Source: CAWBQO01 sp963790965 (GTDB taxonomy: Bacteria; Bacteroidota; Rhodothermia; Rhodothermales; DASSAV01). Taken from it: 64,000 nucleotides of DNA. Shown one piece after another: positions 8,232 to 17,266 of the stretch. Every line of letters starts with the position of its first letter. Position 1 is the first letter of the stretch. The DNA is taken from NCBI GenBank assembly GCA_963790965.1, contig CAWBQO010000002.1, forward strand, positions 372,001 to 436,000. Reading direction: 5' to 3'. The notes beneath the pieces are model-generated. The model searched no databases and was not told where the DNA came from. It was given only the letters and a program-made list of their open reading frames with translations. Both the position numbers and the translations under genes were made by a program.

Positions 8232-9235
8232 AACACTTCGCTCGCTACCTGATCATCATCATTCCCCTGCTCGTGGGCGGCGCAGCGCTCATCGCGCTTG
8301 CAGCGCACACGGGCGATCCGGAGCCGGACGTGCTCACCGGCGTCGTGGAGGCGAAGGAAGTCGGCGTTCTTCCCAAGATCCCCGGCCGCGTCGCATCGAT
8401 CCTCGTGGCTGAAGGAGACCACGTGGCGCGCGGCCAGACCGTCGCCACGCTGACGAGCGAAGAGGTCGAGGCAAAGGTCTCGCAGGCGGAAGCCGCCGTT
8501 GCCGCCGCCCGCGCGGTGCTGCTCAAGGCCAATAATGGCGCGCGCCCGGAGGAGATCGAAGCCGTCCGCCGCCAGGTGGCACAGGCGCAGAGCGCGCTTA
8601 CGCTGGCTGAGAAGTCCTATCATCGCGTGCAGAACGTTTATGACGAGGGCGTCGTTTCGGAGCAGGAGCGCGATCAGGCCCGTTTCAAGTACGACGCCGC
8701 CGCAGATGCGGCGCGTGCCGCAGAAGCGCAGCTAAGCATCGTCCGGCAAGGAGCGCGTTCGGAGGACATCGCGGCCGCGCGCGCAAACGTCGACCGCGCT
8801 GAGGCCGCCCTCTCCGAGGCGCTCGTCTACCGCAAAGAGTCGCAGCTCGCAAGTCCGCTCAACGGCGAAGTGGTCGAGCGGGTCGTCTCCGAAGGTGAGG
8901 TCGTCGCGCCCGGCTACCCGGTGATGACCGTCGTCGACCTCTCGGACGCGCACGTCATTCTGCAGGTGCGCGAAGACCAACTCAGCGGCTTCCGGGTCGG
9001 GGGAGAAATGGAAGGAAACATCCCCGCGCTCGGCGAAACGCAATATCCGTTTAGAATATCGCGCATCGCGGCCATGGCGGACTTCGCGACCTGGCGAGCA
9101 ACCAACGAACGCGGCGACTTCGACGTGCGAACCTTCGAAGTTGAGCTGAAACCACGCCAGGCGGTCGAAGGACTGCGTCCCGGAATGACGGCGCGGTTTA
9201 CCCTGCCGTCGATCAAAGCGCCCGAAACAGAGTGA
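8228..9235 (+). CDS. HlyD-family periplasmic adaptor (YbhG/EmrA-like)
   Basis: A 335-residue membrane fusion protein. It has one N-terminal membrane anchor (YLIIIIPLLVGGAALIALAA), then the split biotinyl-lipoyl domain (VVEAKEVGVLPKIPGRVASILVAEGDHVARGQTVATL at about residues 38-75 and ASPLNGEVVERVVSEGEVVAPGYPVMTV near 216). A long coiled-coil hairpin with alanine-rich heptads (residues 80-200) separates them, and a beta-barrel domain follows. It should bridge the ABC-2 permeases and the TolC-like channel across the periplasm. ATG 8228 overlaps the TolC-like stop, and its own stop overlaps the next gene, indicating one operon. Confidence 0.9.
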   Translation: MKHFARYLIIIIPLLVGGAALIALAAHTGDPEPDVLTGVVEAKEVGVLPKIPGRVASILVAEGDHVARGQTVATLTSEEVEAKVSQAEAAVAAARAVLLKANNGARPEEIEAVRRQVAQAQSALTLAEKSYHRVQNVYDEGVVSEQERDQARFKYDAAADAARAAEAQLSIVRQGARSEDIAAARANVDRAEAALSEALVYRKESQLASPLNGEVVERVVSEGEVVAPGYPVMTVVDLSDAHVILQVREDQLSGFRVGGEMEGNIPALGETQYPFRISRIAAMADFATWRATNERGDFDVRTFEVELKPRQAVEGLRPGMTARFTLPSIKAPETE

Positions 9236-10410
9236 ATCCCTTCGTTGCCGTTCTAAAACGGGAGTTTCGCCGGCTGCTCGAAAGGCCGTCTCAGGTCATC
9301 CTGATCGTCGCAGCGCCGCTGCTCGTCAGCCTGCTCGTCGGGTACTTATATGCAGGTGCCGTCCTGCGGAACGTCCCGGTAGCCCTTGTCGATGCCGACC
9401 ACACGGCGATCTCTCGCTCGCTTGTCCGCGCCGTCGATGCGTCGGCCGCCCTGCGCGTGGTTGCGACGCTGCCGGACGAGGCCGCCGTAAAGGAAGCATT
9501 CCTCAGGGGCGAGATCGAGGGTGCCCTGCTGATCCCGAGAGGCCTGCAAGCGGATCTGTCGCACGGCCGCACGGCGAGCGTCGTCGTGCTCCGCAACAGC
9601 GCCGGCGTGCTGACGGGCAAGACGGTCATGCGCGAAACCGCAACGATCATCGGCACCTTTTCGGCGGGTGCCACGGTCCGGCGGCTTCAGGCGCGCGGAC
9701 TCTCTCGCGACGCCGCTCTTGCGCTGGCGCAGCCCATCCGCCTCGACATTCAGACCCTCTACAACCCGGCGGTTTCGTATCTGAACTTTCTGCCGCCCGG
9801 GATCTGGACCATGATCTTGCAAATGACCGTCATGATCAGCGCCTCGGTCGTTATAAGCACCGAGTACCAGGAGGGCACCTTCGACTCGCTGATCGAAACC
9901 GGCAACGGCTCCGCAGTGGCCATACTCATCGGCAAGTCTCTTCCGTACCTGATCCTGAATGCAATCGTCGTGCTCGTCACGATGGGCGTCCTCTTCCCGC
10001 TCTTTGGCGTGCCGATCCACGGCTCCCTTTGGGCGGCCACAGGCCTCTTTCTTCTCTTCATCGCAGCGTCCTTTTTCCCGGCGCTGTTCGTCTCGTCGCT
10101 CCTGACGAAGCCCGTCATTGCCGCCGAGGCGATGGTATTCTACACCGCCCCGGCGTTCGTCTTTAGCGGCTACACGTTCCCGATAGCGGCCATGCCTCCT
10201 TTCCAGCGCTTCTATGCGCTGCTGATCCCCTACACGCACTTCTTGAAGGGTTTCGTACGCATCTTCCAGGCCGGCGCGCCGGCCGCGTCGGTCTGGCCGG
10301 AGGCCGCGGTGCTCGCGGGCGGATTTCTCCTACCCGGCCTCATCGGCACCACCATCGTGCTTCGCTACCGCACTCGCATCGCGAGGTCGCGCTCTGAGGT
10401 GGCGGCATGA
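9232..10410 (+). CDS. ABC-2 type permease, first of a pair
   Basis: A 392-residue integral membrane protein starting at GTG 9232 inside the preceding gene's stop. It has one membrane helix near the N-terminus (VILIVAAPLLVSLLVGYLYAGAV), a large extracytoplasmic domain (VPVALVDADHTAISRSLVRAVDA onward), and a block of five or six membrane helices from about residue 185. This is the ABC-2/YhgE-like exporter topology (compare YbhS/YbhR). It normally pairs with a second permease, as here, and with an ATPase. No ATP-binding subunit is encoded in this operon or elsewhere in the window. Substrate unknown; small hydrophobic drugs are common for the family. Confidence 0.85.
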   Translation: MNPFVAVLKREFRRLLERPSQVILIVAAPLLVSLLVGYLYAGAVLRNVPVALVDADHTAISRSLVRAVDASAALRVVATLPDEAAVKEAFLRGEIEGALLIPRGLQADLSHGRTASVVVLRNSAGVLTGKTVMRETATIIGTFSAGATVRRLQARGLSRDAALALAQPIRLDIQTLYNPAVSYLNFLPPGIWTMILQMTVMISASVVISTEYQEGTFDSLIETGNGSAVAILIGKSLPYLILNAIVVLVTMGVLFPLFGVPIHGSLWAATGLFLLFIAASFFPALFVSSLLTKPVIAAEAMVFYTAPAFVFSGYTFPIAAMPPFQRFYALLIPYTHFLKGFVRIFQAGAPAASVWPEAAVLAGGFLLPGLIGTTIVLRYRTRIARSRSEVAA

Positions 10411-11657
10411 TGAACAGGTCCGCTCCCGTTCGCGCCGCCATATTCCGCCGCGAGATTCGACTGATCATGGGCGGACAGCCCGGTCTCCTGGCCGTCGTGC
10501 TCCTTGCGCCGCTCTTCTACTTCTTCTTTTACGGCTCGGTCTACTACGACAAATCGGAGCGCGACGTGCCCGTCGTTGTGGTGGACGCCGACCATACCGA
10601 ACTCTCGCGCCGGATCACGCGCAGCCTTGACGCGCACGCCAACATCGCCGTCGTGGCCGCCTCCGCCAGTCTCGACGATGCGGCGCGCAAGCTGACGCTC
10701 GGAGAGGTGCAGGGGATTGTCTACCTTCCAGTCGGTTTCGAGAAGAACATCAAGGCCCGAAGGGGTGCGGTGATGAAGGTCTACGTGGACGCCAGCCGCT
10801 TTCTGATCGCCAACGACCTCAGCGTCGGCTTCAGCGAGGTGGCGGGCACGATCGGGGCCGGCATTCGGATCCGGTACGCGCAGGCGCAGGGACTCCCCTC
10901 AGCCGGTGCCCGCGGTTGGGCCTTGCCGCTGCAGGCCATTTCAAAGCCGCTGTTCAATCCGACCGACTCCTACGGCGACGCCATGCTACCGGGCCTGATG
11001 GCCCTGATCCTTCAGCAAGTGCTGCTCATGGCCGTGGGCATTAGCGTCTCCGGGGAGCGGGAGCGCGGCACACTCTCCCTCCTCACGAACCGCTCGGGCG
11101 GCATCATGGGCGCTCTGACGGGAAAGGGCCTGCCGTATCTGCTTGTGTTTACGCTCTATGCCTGGTTCGCCTTCACCGTCGTGCTTCCCTCCTTCCACCT
11201 GACGCTGCACGGTAGCGTGGCGCTCCTGACGGGCGCTGCGCTGCTGCTCTTCCTCTCGATCTACGGCATCGCCTTCTTTCTTGCCTCGTTCTTCCGGTCG
11301 ACCCTGCTGCCGCTGCAGTTCTTCATCCTCTCGTCCTACCCGGCGTTCCTCTTGTCGGGCTATAGCTGGCCCGTCTTTGCAATGCCGGCTCCCGTCCGGG
11401 CGCTCGCAACCTTTCTCCCGACGACGCCCTATATGGCGCTGCTCTTGAGGGTAGGCCGCATGGGCGCGTCGTGGCGACAGGTCGCGCCGGAACTCCTTCA
11501 CCTATCGGCGCTGGCCCTTCTATACGTCGCACTCGCAGCGCTCCGGCTGAAATGGTTGTCGCGCCCGCTAGCCGTGGAATCGGCCGGCTATGCGGCCGTC
11601 AAAGAGCCGTTTACATCGTCGTCCTCTCAGGCAGCAAGCAGTGTATCCACGGCTTGA
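10407..11657 (+). CDS. ABC-2 type permease, second of a pair
   Basis: A 416-residue paralogue of the preceding permease, with the same topology: N-terminal helix (GLLAVVLLAPLFYFFFYGSVYY), extracytoplasmic domain beginning VPVVVVDADHTELSRRITRSLDA, and a C-terminal helical bundle (LILQQVLLMAVGISVSGERERGTLSLL onward). The shared phrase VDADHT shows the two are related. It overlaps the first permease by four bases and ends the operon. The two proteins probably form a heterodimeric channel working with the HlyD- and TolC-like proteins. How the complex is energised is unclear because no nucleotide-binding domain is linked. Confidence 0.85.
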   Translation: MMNRSAPVRAAIFRREIRLIMGGQPGLLAVVLLAPLFYFFFYGSVYYDKSERDVPVVVVDADHTELSRRITRSLDAHANIAVVAASASLDDAARKLTLGEVQGIVYLPVGFEKNIKARRGAVMKVYVDASRFLIANDLSVGFSEVAGTIGAGIRIRYAQAQGLPSAGARGWALPLQAISKPLFNPTDSYGDAMLPGLMALILQQVLLMAVGISVSGERERGTLSLLTNRSGGIMGALTGKGLPYLLVFTLYAWFAFTVVLPSFHLTLHGSVALLTGAALLLFLSIYGIAFFLASFFRSTLLPLQFFILSSYPAFLLSGYSWPVFAMPAPVRALATFLPTTPYMALLLRVGRMGASWRQVAPELLHLSALALLYVALAALRLKWLSRPLAVESAGYAAVKEPFTSSSSQAASSVSTA

Positions 11658-11695
11658 TCTCCCGGATCGGCCAGCTTCCCGGGGAAAAGGGCGGT

Positions 11696-11725
11696 AAAGC
11701 TCGTTCTCTCTTCTGCAGAGCTTTT
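11696..11725 (+). terminator. Weak hairpin after the export operon
   Basis: AAAGCTC and GAGCTTT (7-base arms) are separated by 15 bases and followed by TTAAA, about 40 bases after the last permease stop. The stem has only three G-C pairs and the loop is long, so it is a weak terminator candidate. Confidence 0.35.
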
Positions 11726-12284
11726 AAAGGAGACGGAGCAATGATGATCCTATGCCTCCATCAGCGACTGACATTCTGGACGGGCTGCGGATCTCGGTTT
11801 GAAAACTGCCGCCGTCCCGATCCAACCGCACGGTACCCGCTCCACGCCTGCCGGCTGTCTCCGTGGCATTCTTGACCGTAGGATCGAGCACGCCGCGCTG
11901 CTGCGTCGGACTCATTTACAGTACGAACGCCTCCTCTGCCGCTTCGGAAACCGCGCATGAATCCTGCGCGCCTGCCGGGGGATGGTCGTGAGGAACGAGC
12001 CCGTGAGCCAACCGGAGCAGATCCGTCGCCAAAACACTGACCTGTGACTCGCCGGGCCGCGCGCCCACGACCGGCACAGGCGGAGGATCGCCCACCATGC
12101 GCGCCGCCGCACCGTTGGCAAACACAATCTGCCCGTCGCTATTCAGCACCAGCAGTGCTTCCAAGCCGGCATCGCCCAAGGCCTGCAAGGCTCCCAGCGC
12201 GTTCTGGACTGCGCGCACTTGCTCCTGCAGCCGGCCGGCGTCGGCCCGTTCGGCAGGGAGAAAACAGCTTTCGCCGGTGAGCAT
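11724..12284 (-). pseudogene. Decayed PAS-domain gene (possible)
   Basis: On the minus strand a frame from ATG 12284 reads through a helical region (LQEQVRAVQNALGALQALGDA) into ALLVLNSDGQIVFANGAAARMVGD, which resembles the start of a PAS sensor domain. It meets a TAA at 11916-11918. The same frame then continues to 11724 with TVRLDRDGGSFQTEIRSPS, which resembles the end of a PAS domain (typical text: VRLRRKDGSEFPAEIRLSP). The region between does not align well with a PAS core, so more than one lesion is likely. It may be the remnant of a sensor kinase. The 122-residue first part could also be a small intact protein. Confidence 0.35.
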
Positions 12285-12500
12285 GGGAATGAAGATGGTC
12301 AGGGAGCGCGTCTTGCACGAATACCGGCGGATTTTTCCAGAAACTACCGGCCTATCCTTCGATTTGTGAACCTTTCAAAATCCGTTCCAGCTTCTTCAAC
12401 CGATACCATAATGTGCCGGGGCCTCTTCTCAGCAGAACCATTGCCTTCCATGTCGCTATCAAGAGAGGTTCACATTGCTGTTTCTCTCGCCTCGCCCGCT

Positions 12501-14108
12501 ATGCCCCGCACCTCCTTTCTCGCGTTCCTCCTCGCCCTGCTGACGCTCGTCGCTCCCGCGAAAGCCGCCGCGCAGCCGCTCTCGCAGCCCGAGGACGCCC
12601 CGCCGCTCCCAACGCCTCAGGAGATCGCCGATGTACGGGCTTACATCAAGGCGGGATGGCACACGCTCACGCGCTCCAACGCTGACTTGCTCTCGGCGCT
12701 GCCCGACCCGAAGATGGAGCACCGCCCCGGCGATCCGTGGCCGCTCTACATTTCGTCGAACGAAAACCCCGATTCCGCGCGGGCGCGACTGAGCCGCAGC
12801 CTGTCTCCCGCCGCCCTTCAGCAGGTCGATCTGCGCGTCCTGCCGCCTCGCGGCACCCCGGCGTACCTAAAGACGGATCCGGGCCTGCTCTACCTTCCTC
12901 ACCCGTACGTCGTGCCCGGCGGCCGCTTTAATGAAATGTACGGGTGGGACAGCTACTTCATTCAGGTGGGCCTTCTGCGAGACGGCGAGATCGCGCTTGC
13001 AAAGAACATGGCCGACAACTTCATCTACGAAATCGAGCACTACGGCACGATCCTCAATGCCAACCGCACCTACTATCTCTCCCGCTCCCAGCCGCCCTTC
13101 CTCACGGCGATGATCCTTGGCGTCTACGCGCAGACGCAGGACCGCGCGTGGCTCCGGAGCACGCTGCCGGCAATAGATACGCTCTACAACTACTGGACGA
13201 CCGGGGAGCATCTCGCAGGAGAAACCGGTCTCTCGCGCTACTTCGACTTCGGCAATGGACCTGCGCCCGAAGTGATCTCGGACGAGCGGGATGAAGCGGG
13301 ACGAACCCATTACGACCGTGTCGCGGCGTTCTTTGCAGAGACGGTCGTTCGTGATTACGATGAGTCGATGTACTACGACAGCCTCTCCGGCCGTCTCACG
13401 CCCCTCTTTTACAAAGGCGATCGCACCATGCGCGAGTCCGGCTTTGACCCGTCAAACAAGTACGGCCCCTTCAATGCGGACATTATTCACTACGCGCCGG
13501 TCGCGCTCAACGCGCTCCTCTACCGAATGGAAGCGGAAGCGGCCGACGTTCACCGGCTTCTCGGGAACGCCTCCGAATCCGCCATGTGGCTCGCCCGGGC
13601 CGAACGCCGCGCGGCCCTGATCGACCGCTACCTCTGGGACGACGCATCAGGCCTGTATCTCGACTACGATTTCCAGACCGGCGAGCGCCGCTGCTATCCC
13701 TTCGCCACTACGTTCTATCCGCTCTGGGTGGGCCTCGCCTCGGACGAGCAGGCGGGCCGCGTCGCCAAGAACCTTTACCGCTTTGAAGCGCCCGGCGGCG
13801 TCATGACGAGCACGAACATCTCAGGCAGCCAGTGGGATGCGCCCTTCGGATGGGCACCCCTCCAGATGATCGCCGCCGAAGGACTCGCACGCTACGGGTA
13901 CGAAGAGAGCGCCGAGCGCGTTGCCGCCAAATGGCTGAACCTCGTCACCAAGGAGTTCGGCGAACACGGCGTCATCGTCGAGAAGTACAACGTCGTCCAG
14001 CGCGAATCCGACGTATCCGCCGGCATTCAGTACGGCTACAGCTCGAACGAAGTCGGCTTCGGGTGGACGAACGCGGTGTATCTCGCCTTGCTCGACCTGC
14101 TCGACTGA
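12501..14108 (+). CDS. treA: Periplasmic trehalase, glycoside hydrolase family 37
   Basis: It hydrolyses alpha,alpha-trehalose to two glucose molecules. Translation from ATG 12501 gives 535 residues with a signal peptide (LAFLLALLTLVAPAKAAAQ). Both family signatures are present: PGGRFNEMYGWDSY at about residues 139-152 and QWDAPFGWAP at 444-453. By comparison with E. coli TreA, the general acid is the aspartate in RESGFD (about 316) and the base is the glutamate in VEKYN (about 494). Length is normal for the family. Longer in-frame starts exist (for example 12450) but would bury the signal peptide. It converges with the diadenylate cyclase gene, with ten bases between the stops. Exported trehalase usually serves use of external trehalose as osmolyte or carbon source. 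Confidence 0.9.
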   Translation: MPRTSFLAFLLALLTLVAPAKAAAQPLSQPEDAPPLPTPQEIADVRAYIKAGWHTLTRSNADLLSALPDPKMEHRPGDPWPLYISSNENPDSARARLSRSLSPAALQQVDLRVLPPRGTPAYLKTDPGLLYLPHPYVVPGGRFNEMYGWDSYFIQVGLLRDGEIALAKNMADNFIYEIEHYGTILNANRTYYLSRSQPPFLTAMILGVYAQTQDRAWLRSTLPAIDTLYNYWTTGEHLAGETGLSRYFDFGNGPAPEVISDERDEAGRTHYDRVAAFFAETVVRDYDESMYYDSLSGRLTPLFYKGDRTMRESGFDPSNKYGPFNADIIHYAPVALNALLYRMEAEAADVHRLLGNASESAMWLARAERRAALIDRYLWDDASGLYLDYDFQTGERRCYPFATTFYPLWVGLASDEQAGRVAKNLYRFEAPGGVMTSTNISGSQWDAPFGWAPLQMIAAEGLARYGYEESAERVAAKWLNLVTKEFGEHGVIVEKYNVVQRESDVSAGIQYGYSSNEVGFGWTNAVYLALLDLLD

Positions 14109-14118
14109 GGCCGCTCTG

Positions 14119-15630
14119 CTACTCGTGAGGACCGATCTCGAGCCGCACCGCCGCTCGACTCTGCTGCTCCGCCGTGAGCCGCACCCCCGAGGGCACCACC
14201 AGTTCCACCCGGAATGTGCGCGTCCCACCGACCTGTCCAAGATCGATCGGCAGCGTCGACACCGGCGGCGGATGGGCTTTATCCGCGACCGGCACGAGCA
14301 GGGTTACGGAATCGGGATCTATGACCATTCGATCTATTTGCAGCGAATCGGGCAGGCTCCCGTTCAGCTTCACCATCACCGGCGCACGTGCTTCGACCAC
14401 CGGATGAGCTTCCACCGCAACCGCGTTCGGCTCGACGTGGTAAAGGATCAGCCTCCCGGGCAGCGACAGGTTCTGCGCCGTCACGAGGAACGTATTCACC
14501 CCCTCCTCGACCGCTTCCACCTCGAGCGAAGCGACCATTCCCTGCGGGTCTAACAGGCGGAAATCCTGTTCCGTACCGGAGAGGGTAACCTGAACCGCGG
14601 CAGGCTCCGGATCTTCGAGAACCCAGCCGGCAGGCAGGCCTCGAAACTCGATGGGCACGGAGTACGTGCGCTGCACCGTGTCGGGGCGGTACGCAAACAG
14701 GAGCCAGACCAACATTGCGGAAAAGACAGAGAGCGCTGCAATGCGCAGATTACGCCATCGGCGCTGACGCTGCCGCTCGGGCGAGGGATCGTAGTGCGTT
14801 GCCCAGAAATCATCCAGCGCCATCTTGAGGTCGGCGGCCGATTCCATCTCCCTCATCGTGCCGTTGCGCGCAACGCTCACAACCCCGCGCTCCTCAGAGG
14901 CGACGATGACCAGCGCGTCGCATGCTTCCGCCAGGCCGAGCGCCGCCGCGTGCCGTGTGCCGCCCCAACGACTCACCTCCGGCATCCGCGCCGAAAGAGG
15001 AAGGTGAACGGCAAACCGAAGTATCCGGCCGTTCTTGATTAACACGGCCCCGTCGTGCCCCGGCGAAGACGGATTAAACAGGCTGATCAGCAGCGGCTTA
15101 CTGATGGTGCCGTTTAGCTCCACGCCGCCTTTCAGGTGCCGATCCCACGGCTCGCGCCCCGCCACCGCGATCAGCGCGCCGCGCTTCATTTCCGCAAGAC
15201 GCATGGCCGTCGAGGCGAGGATGTCTGGAATGGCGTCTACCGCGATGGGAGGCGGGCGCATCGCCGCCTTCCAGCGCCAGGACCCGATGCGGTCCACCAT
15301 GCGGCGCAGGTCGGATTGAAAGACGACCACCGCAGCCACGAGCAGCGCCACGAAGAGCACTTCAATCAGGTTCTTCGTGAGGAACAGGTCGAAGATGCGC
15401 GAGGCCTGGTAAACGACGACCACGGAGAAAGAGACGAGAAGCGTCCGCCTCGAAGCTGCGCTGGAAATGTTGTCGCGGACCCAGAGCAGCACAATGAAGA
15501 TGAACGCGGCAAGGAGCGCCACGTCGACCACATCCGAAAGCCGCACGGCCCCGAAGAGTTTTTCCACGATCGCTGAAATGTTGATCTCTACAGAGGCGTG
15601 CAGGACGGATGCGACCCGCAACCGGCGCAT
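14119..15630 (-). CDS. Diadenylate cyclase CdaA fused to a YbbR/CdaR-like region
   Basis: It is predicted to make cyclic di-AMP from two ATP. The 503-residue protein has three N-terminal membrane helices (about residues 31-105), then a DAC (DisA_N) catalytic domain: GALIAVAGRE (151-160), GHDGAVLIKNGRI with the catalytic DGA at 193-195, GTRHAAALG (224-232, usually GxRHRAA), and VASEERGVVSVARNG (243-257). A fourth membrane helix follows (297-314), then about 190 residues of beta-rich sequence (PVMVKLNGSLPDSL, RTYSVPIEFRGLPAGW) that look like YbbR repeats. In Firmicutes the YbbR protein CdaR is a separate gene that regulates CdaA; here both appear on one chain. The only visible change in the active site is alanine in place of the arginine in RHRAA. 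It follows the release-factor-like gene on the same strand after 179 bases. Confidence 0.85.
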   Translation of the reverse strand: MRRLRVASVLHASVEINISAIVEKLFGAVRLSDVVDVALLAAFIFIVLLWVRDNISSAASRRTLLVSFSVVVVYQASRIFDLFLTKNLIEVLFVALLVAAVVVFQSDLRRMVDRIGSWRWKAAMRPPPIAVDAIPDILASTAMRLAEMKRGALIAVAGREPWDRHLKGGVELNGTISKPLLISLFNPSSPGHDGAVLIKNGRILRFAVHLPLSARMPEVSRWGGTRHAAALGLAEACDALVIVASEERGVVSVARNGTMREMESAADLKMALDDFWATHYDPSPERQRQRRWRNLRIAALSVFSAMLVWLLFAYRPDTVQRTYSVPIEFRGLPAGWVLEDPEPAAVQVTLSGTEQDFRLLDPQGMVASLEVEAVEEGVNTFLVTAQNLSLPGRLILYHVEPNAVAVEAHPVVEARAPVMVKLNGSLPDSLQIDRMVIDPDSVTLLVPVADKAHPPPVSTLPIDLGQVGGTRTFRVELVVPSGVRLTAEQQSRAAVRLEIGPHE

Positions 15631-15809
15631 CCTGCGAATTGCAACCTATACGCCCCGCTCGCCCAAAGGGTCTACAACGTCCCACGATCGCGACCGCCGC
15701 ACCTCGCATCTCCCCAATCGCCCGCACATGCCCGCCAAGGGACACGATATATCCTGCCCCTCCGGTGTATCCCAACCGCGCGCCGCTGCGCCTTGGCCCC
15801 GCCGCCGCC

Positions 15810-16904
15810 TCAATACCGCAGCAGCGCAGCCACTTCGCCCACCTCCGCAAGTGATGGAATGGCGTCCACAAACTCCGTCTCGGCGCTGCTCAGCGCAAGA
15901 AGCTCCACGAGCTCGTTGATGAGGTCCTCCTTGAAAACATCCTCCGAACCGCAGACAGGGCACTTCTCCCGGTCACCCGCGCTCAGATTCTCGCACGAGC
16001 GGCAGCGCGTTCCGGCAATGCGCGCGTCACGCGAAACCACCATCGTATCCACACGCCCGACAGCTGCGGCCTTTAGCACCTCATCGGCACCCGTCACGGC
16101 GCGGCCGCCCCGCAGATACTCGTTTTTGATTCGATCCCAGAGTGCTTCCTCGTCAGACCGCTCTTCTTCAAAAAAAAGTGCAAACGCCTCGTCCCACACA
16201 GCCTCTTCCTGCTTCAAATCCACGCGCTTGTCCGCCGCAACTTTCGCGGCCAGCCCCTCGGGTAGGACTTCCTTGATCTCCTCGATGGTTTCCTTGGAGC
16301 CCAGCATGACGATGCGATCGAACGACTCCCGCCCCTCCAGGTCCACCAGCGCGTCCGCCACCTCCTTGGCGTAGTTGTGAAGCTCCTTCTCCCGCCGGCG
16401 CTGATAGCGCTTCTGCGACCAGCCGCCCACCTTGACGCTGTTCTTCACGTCTCCCTTGACGCGCGTCTCCTCATCGGACACGGCGGAAGTCACGAAGTAG
16501 ACGAATGTGTCCGTGTTGTCCGCGCGAACGATGACGAAGTTTTCGAACTCGTCTTGCAGCTCGGCCAGCGGACGTATGTACGGCGAGGAGTCCACCCAGA
16601 GCAGGTCCGGTGTCTTCTTCTCCAGCGCGAACGCCTCGATATAGTCCGTCGCCCAGCAAGCAAAGACGCACATCGCCTCCCCTTCAAAGCCGTGCTCGTC
16701 CAGATACGCCTGAATCATCTTGAGATTCTCCTCGAAGTATTCGGCCTCGACGGGCGCGTCGCTCAGGAGCGCCCGGACCTTCTTAATGCGCTGGTCCAAC
16801 CCTTGCATCGCCTCTTCGCCGGAGAGATAAAGGCTGAGGAAGGCCCGTTCGGGTCCGGTGCGCTCGGCCAGAGCGCGAAGATCGATAGTGCTGAACATCG
16901 GCAA
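15810..16904 (-). CDS. Bacterial eRF1/Vms1-like protein (baeRF type) with zinc ribbon
   Basis: A 364-residue cytoplasmic protein. The N-terminal region (residues 1-120) is the domain found in bacterial homologues of archaeo-eukaryotic release factors. A conserved loop KVGGWSQKRYQRRREKE (158-174) sits where eRF1 has its GGQ loop and Vms1/ANKZF1 has its glutamine loop. An eRF1 domain 2/3-like Rossmann region follows (FDRIVMLGSKETIEEIKEVLP, 195-215). The C-terminus holds four cysteines (CRSC at 301-304 and CPVC at 315-318), like the zinc ribbon of archaeal aRF1. For this family a peptidyl-tRNA-cleaving role in ribosome rescue has been proposed from comparative genomics. That role for this protein is inference. 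Confidence 0.75.
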   Translation of the reverse strand: MPMFSTIDLRALAERTGPERAFLSLYLSGEEAMQGLDQRIKKVRALLSDAPVEAEYFEENLKMIQAYLDEHGFEGEAMCVFACWATDYIEAFALEKKTPDLLWVDSSPYIRPLAELQDEFENFVIVRADNTDTFVYFVTSAVSDEETRVKGDVKNSVKVGGWSQKRYQRRREKELHNYAKEVADALVDLEGRESFDRIVMLGSKETIEEIKEVLPEGLAAKVAADKRVDLKQEEAVWDEAFALFFEEERSDEEALWDRIKNEYLRGGRAVTGADEVLKAAAVGRVDTMVVSRDARIAGTRCRSCENLSAGDREKCPVCGSEDVFKEDLINELVELLALSSAETEFVDAIPSLAEVGEVAALLRY

Positions 16905-17266
16905 ACCGTTGGGTTGTTGGTTGAAGGTGAGGCTTTACGGCCCCCGGCCCGCCTGCGTTCTTCCGGCCGTGAAACGAAGCAAGCAACTCTTCCTCCGGCA
17001 AGGGCGACGAGTCCTTCCTGGACACCGGGTGTCCACTACCGCTCACAACAGAACGCAAACGACGTTCACTTCCGGCCTCGCCTTCGCGAAAACACCCCAT
17101 CAAACGCGGACAAAGATGAAGAATTGGTTGAGCCTTGAAGACGGAAAGATAAATGCCGACACTCCAAAGGTGCGGCACATGATTGGCCTCTTCTTCATGG
17201 AAGCGCTACAAAAAAGCGAGTACCTTCTTTGTGCGCCGGGCGAATAAAAGCATTTGAATTATCCCC
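16905..17266. other. Intergenic region, no convincing gene
   Basis: About 360 bases upstream of the release-factor-like gene (minus strand) and two small plus-strand frames. A frame from ATG 17116 could encode a 43-residue peptide (MKNWLSLEDGKINADTPKV...), but it has no clear ribosome binding site and no recognisable fold. Promoters for both directions are expected here; none is obvious. Confidence 0.35.
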
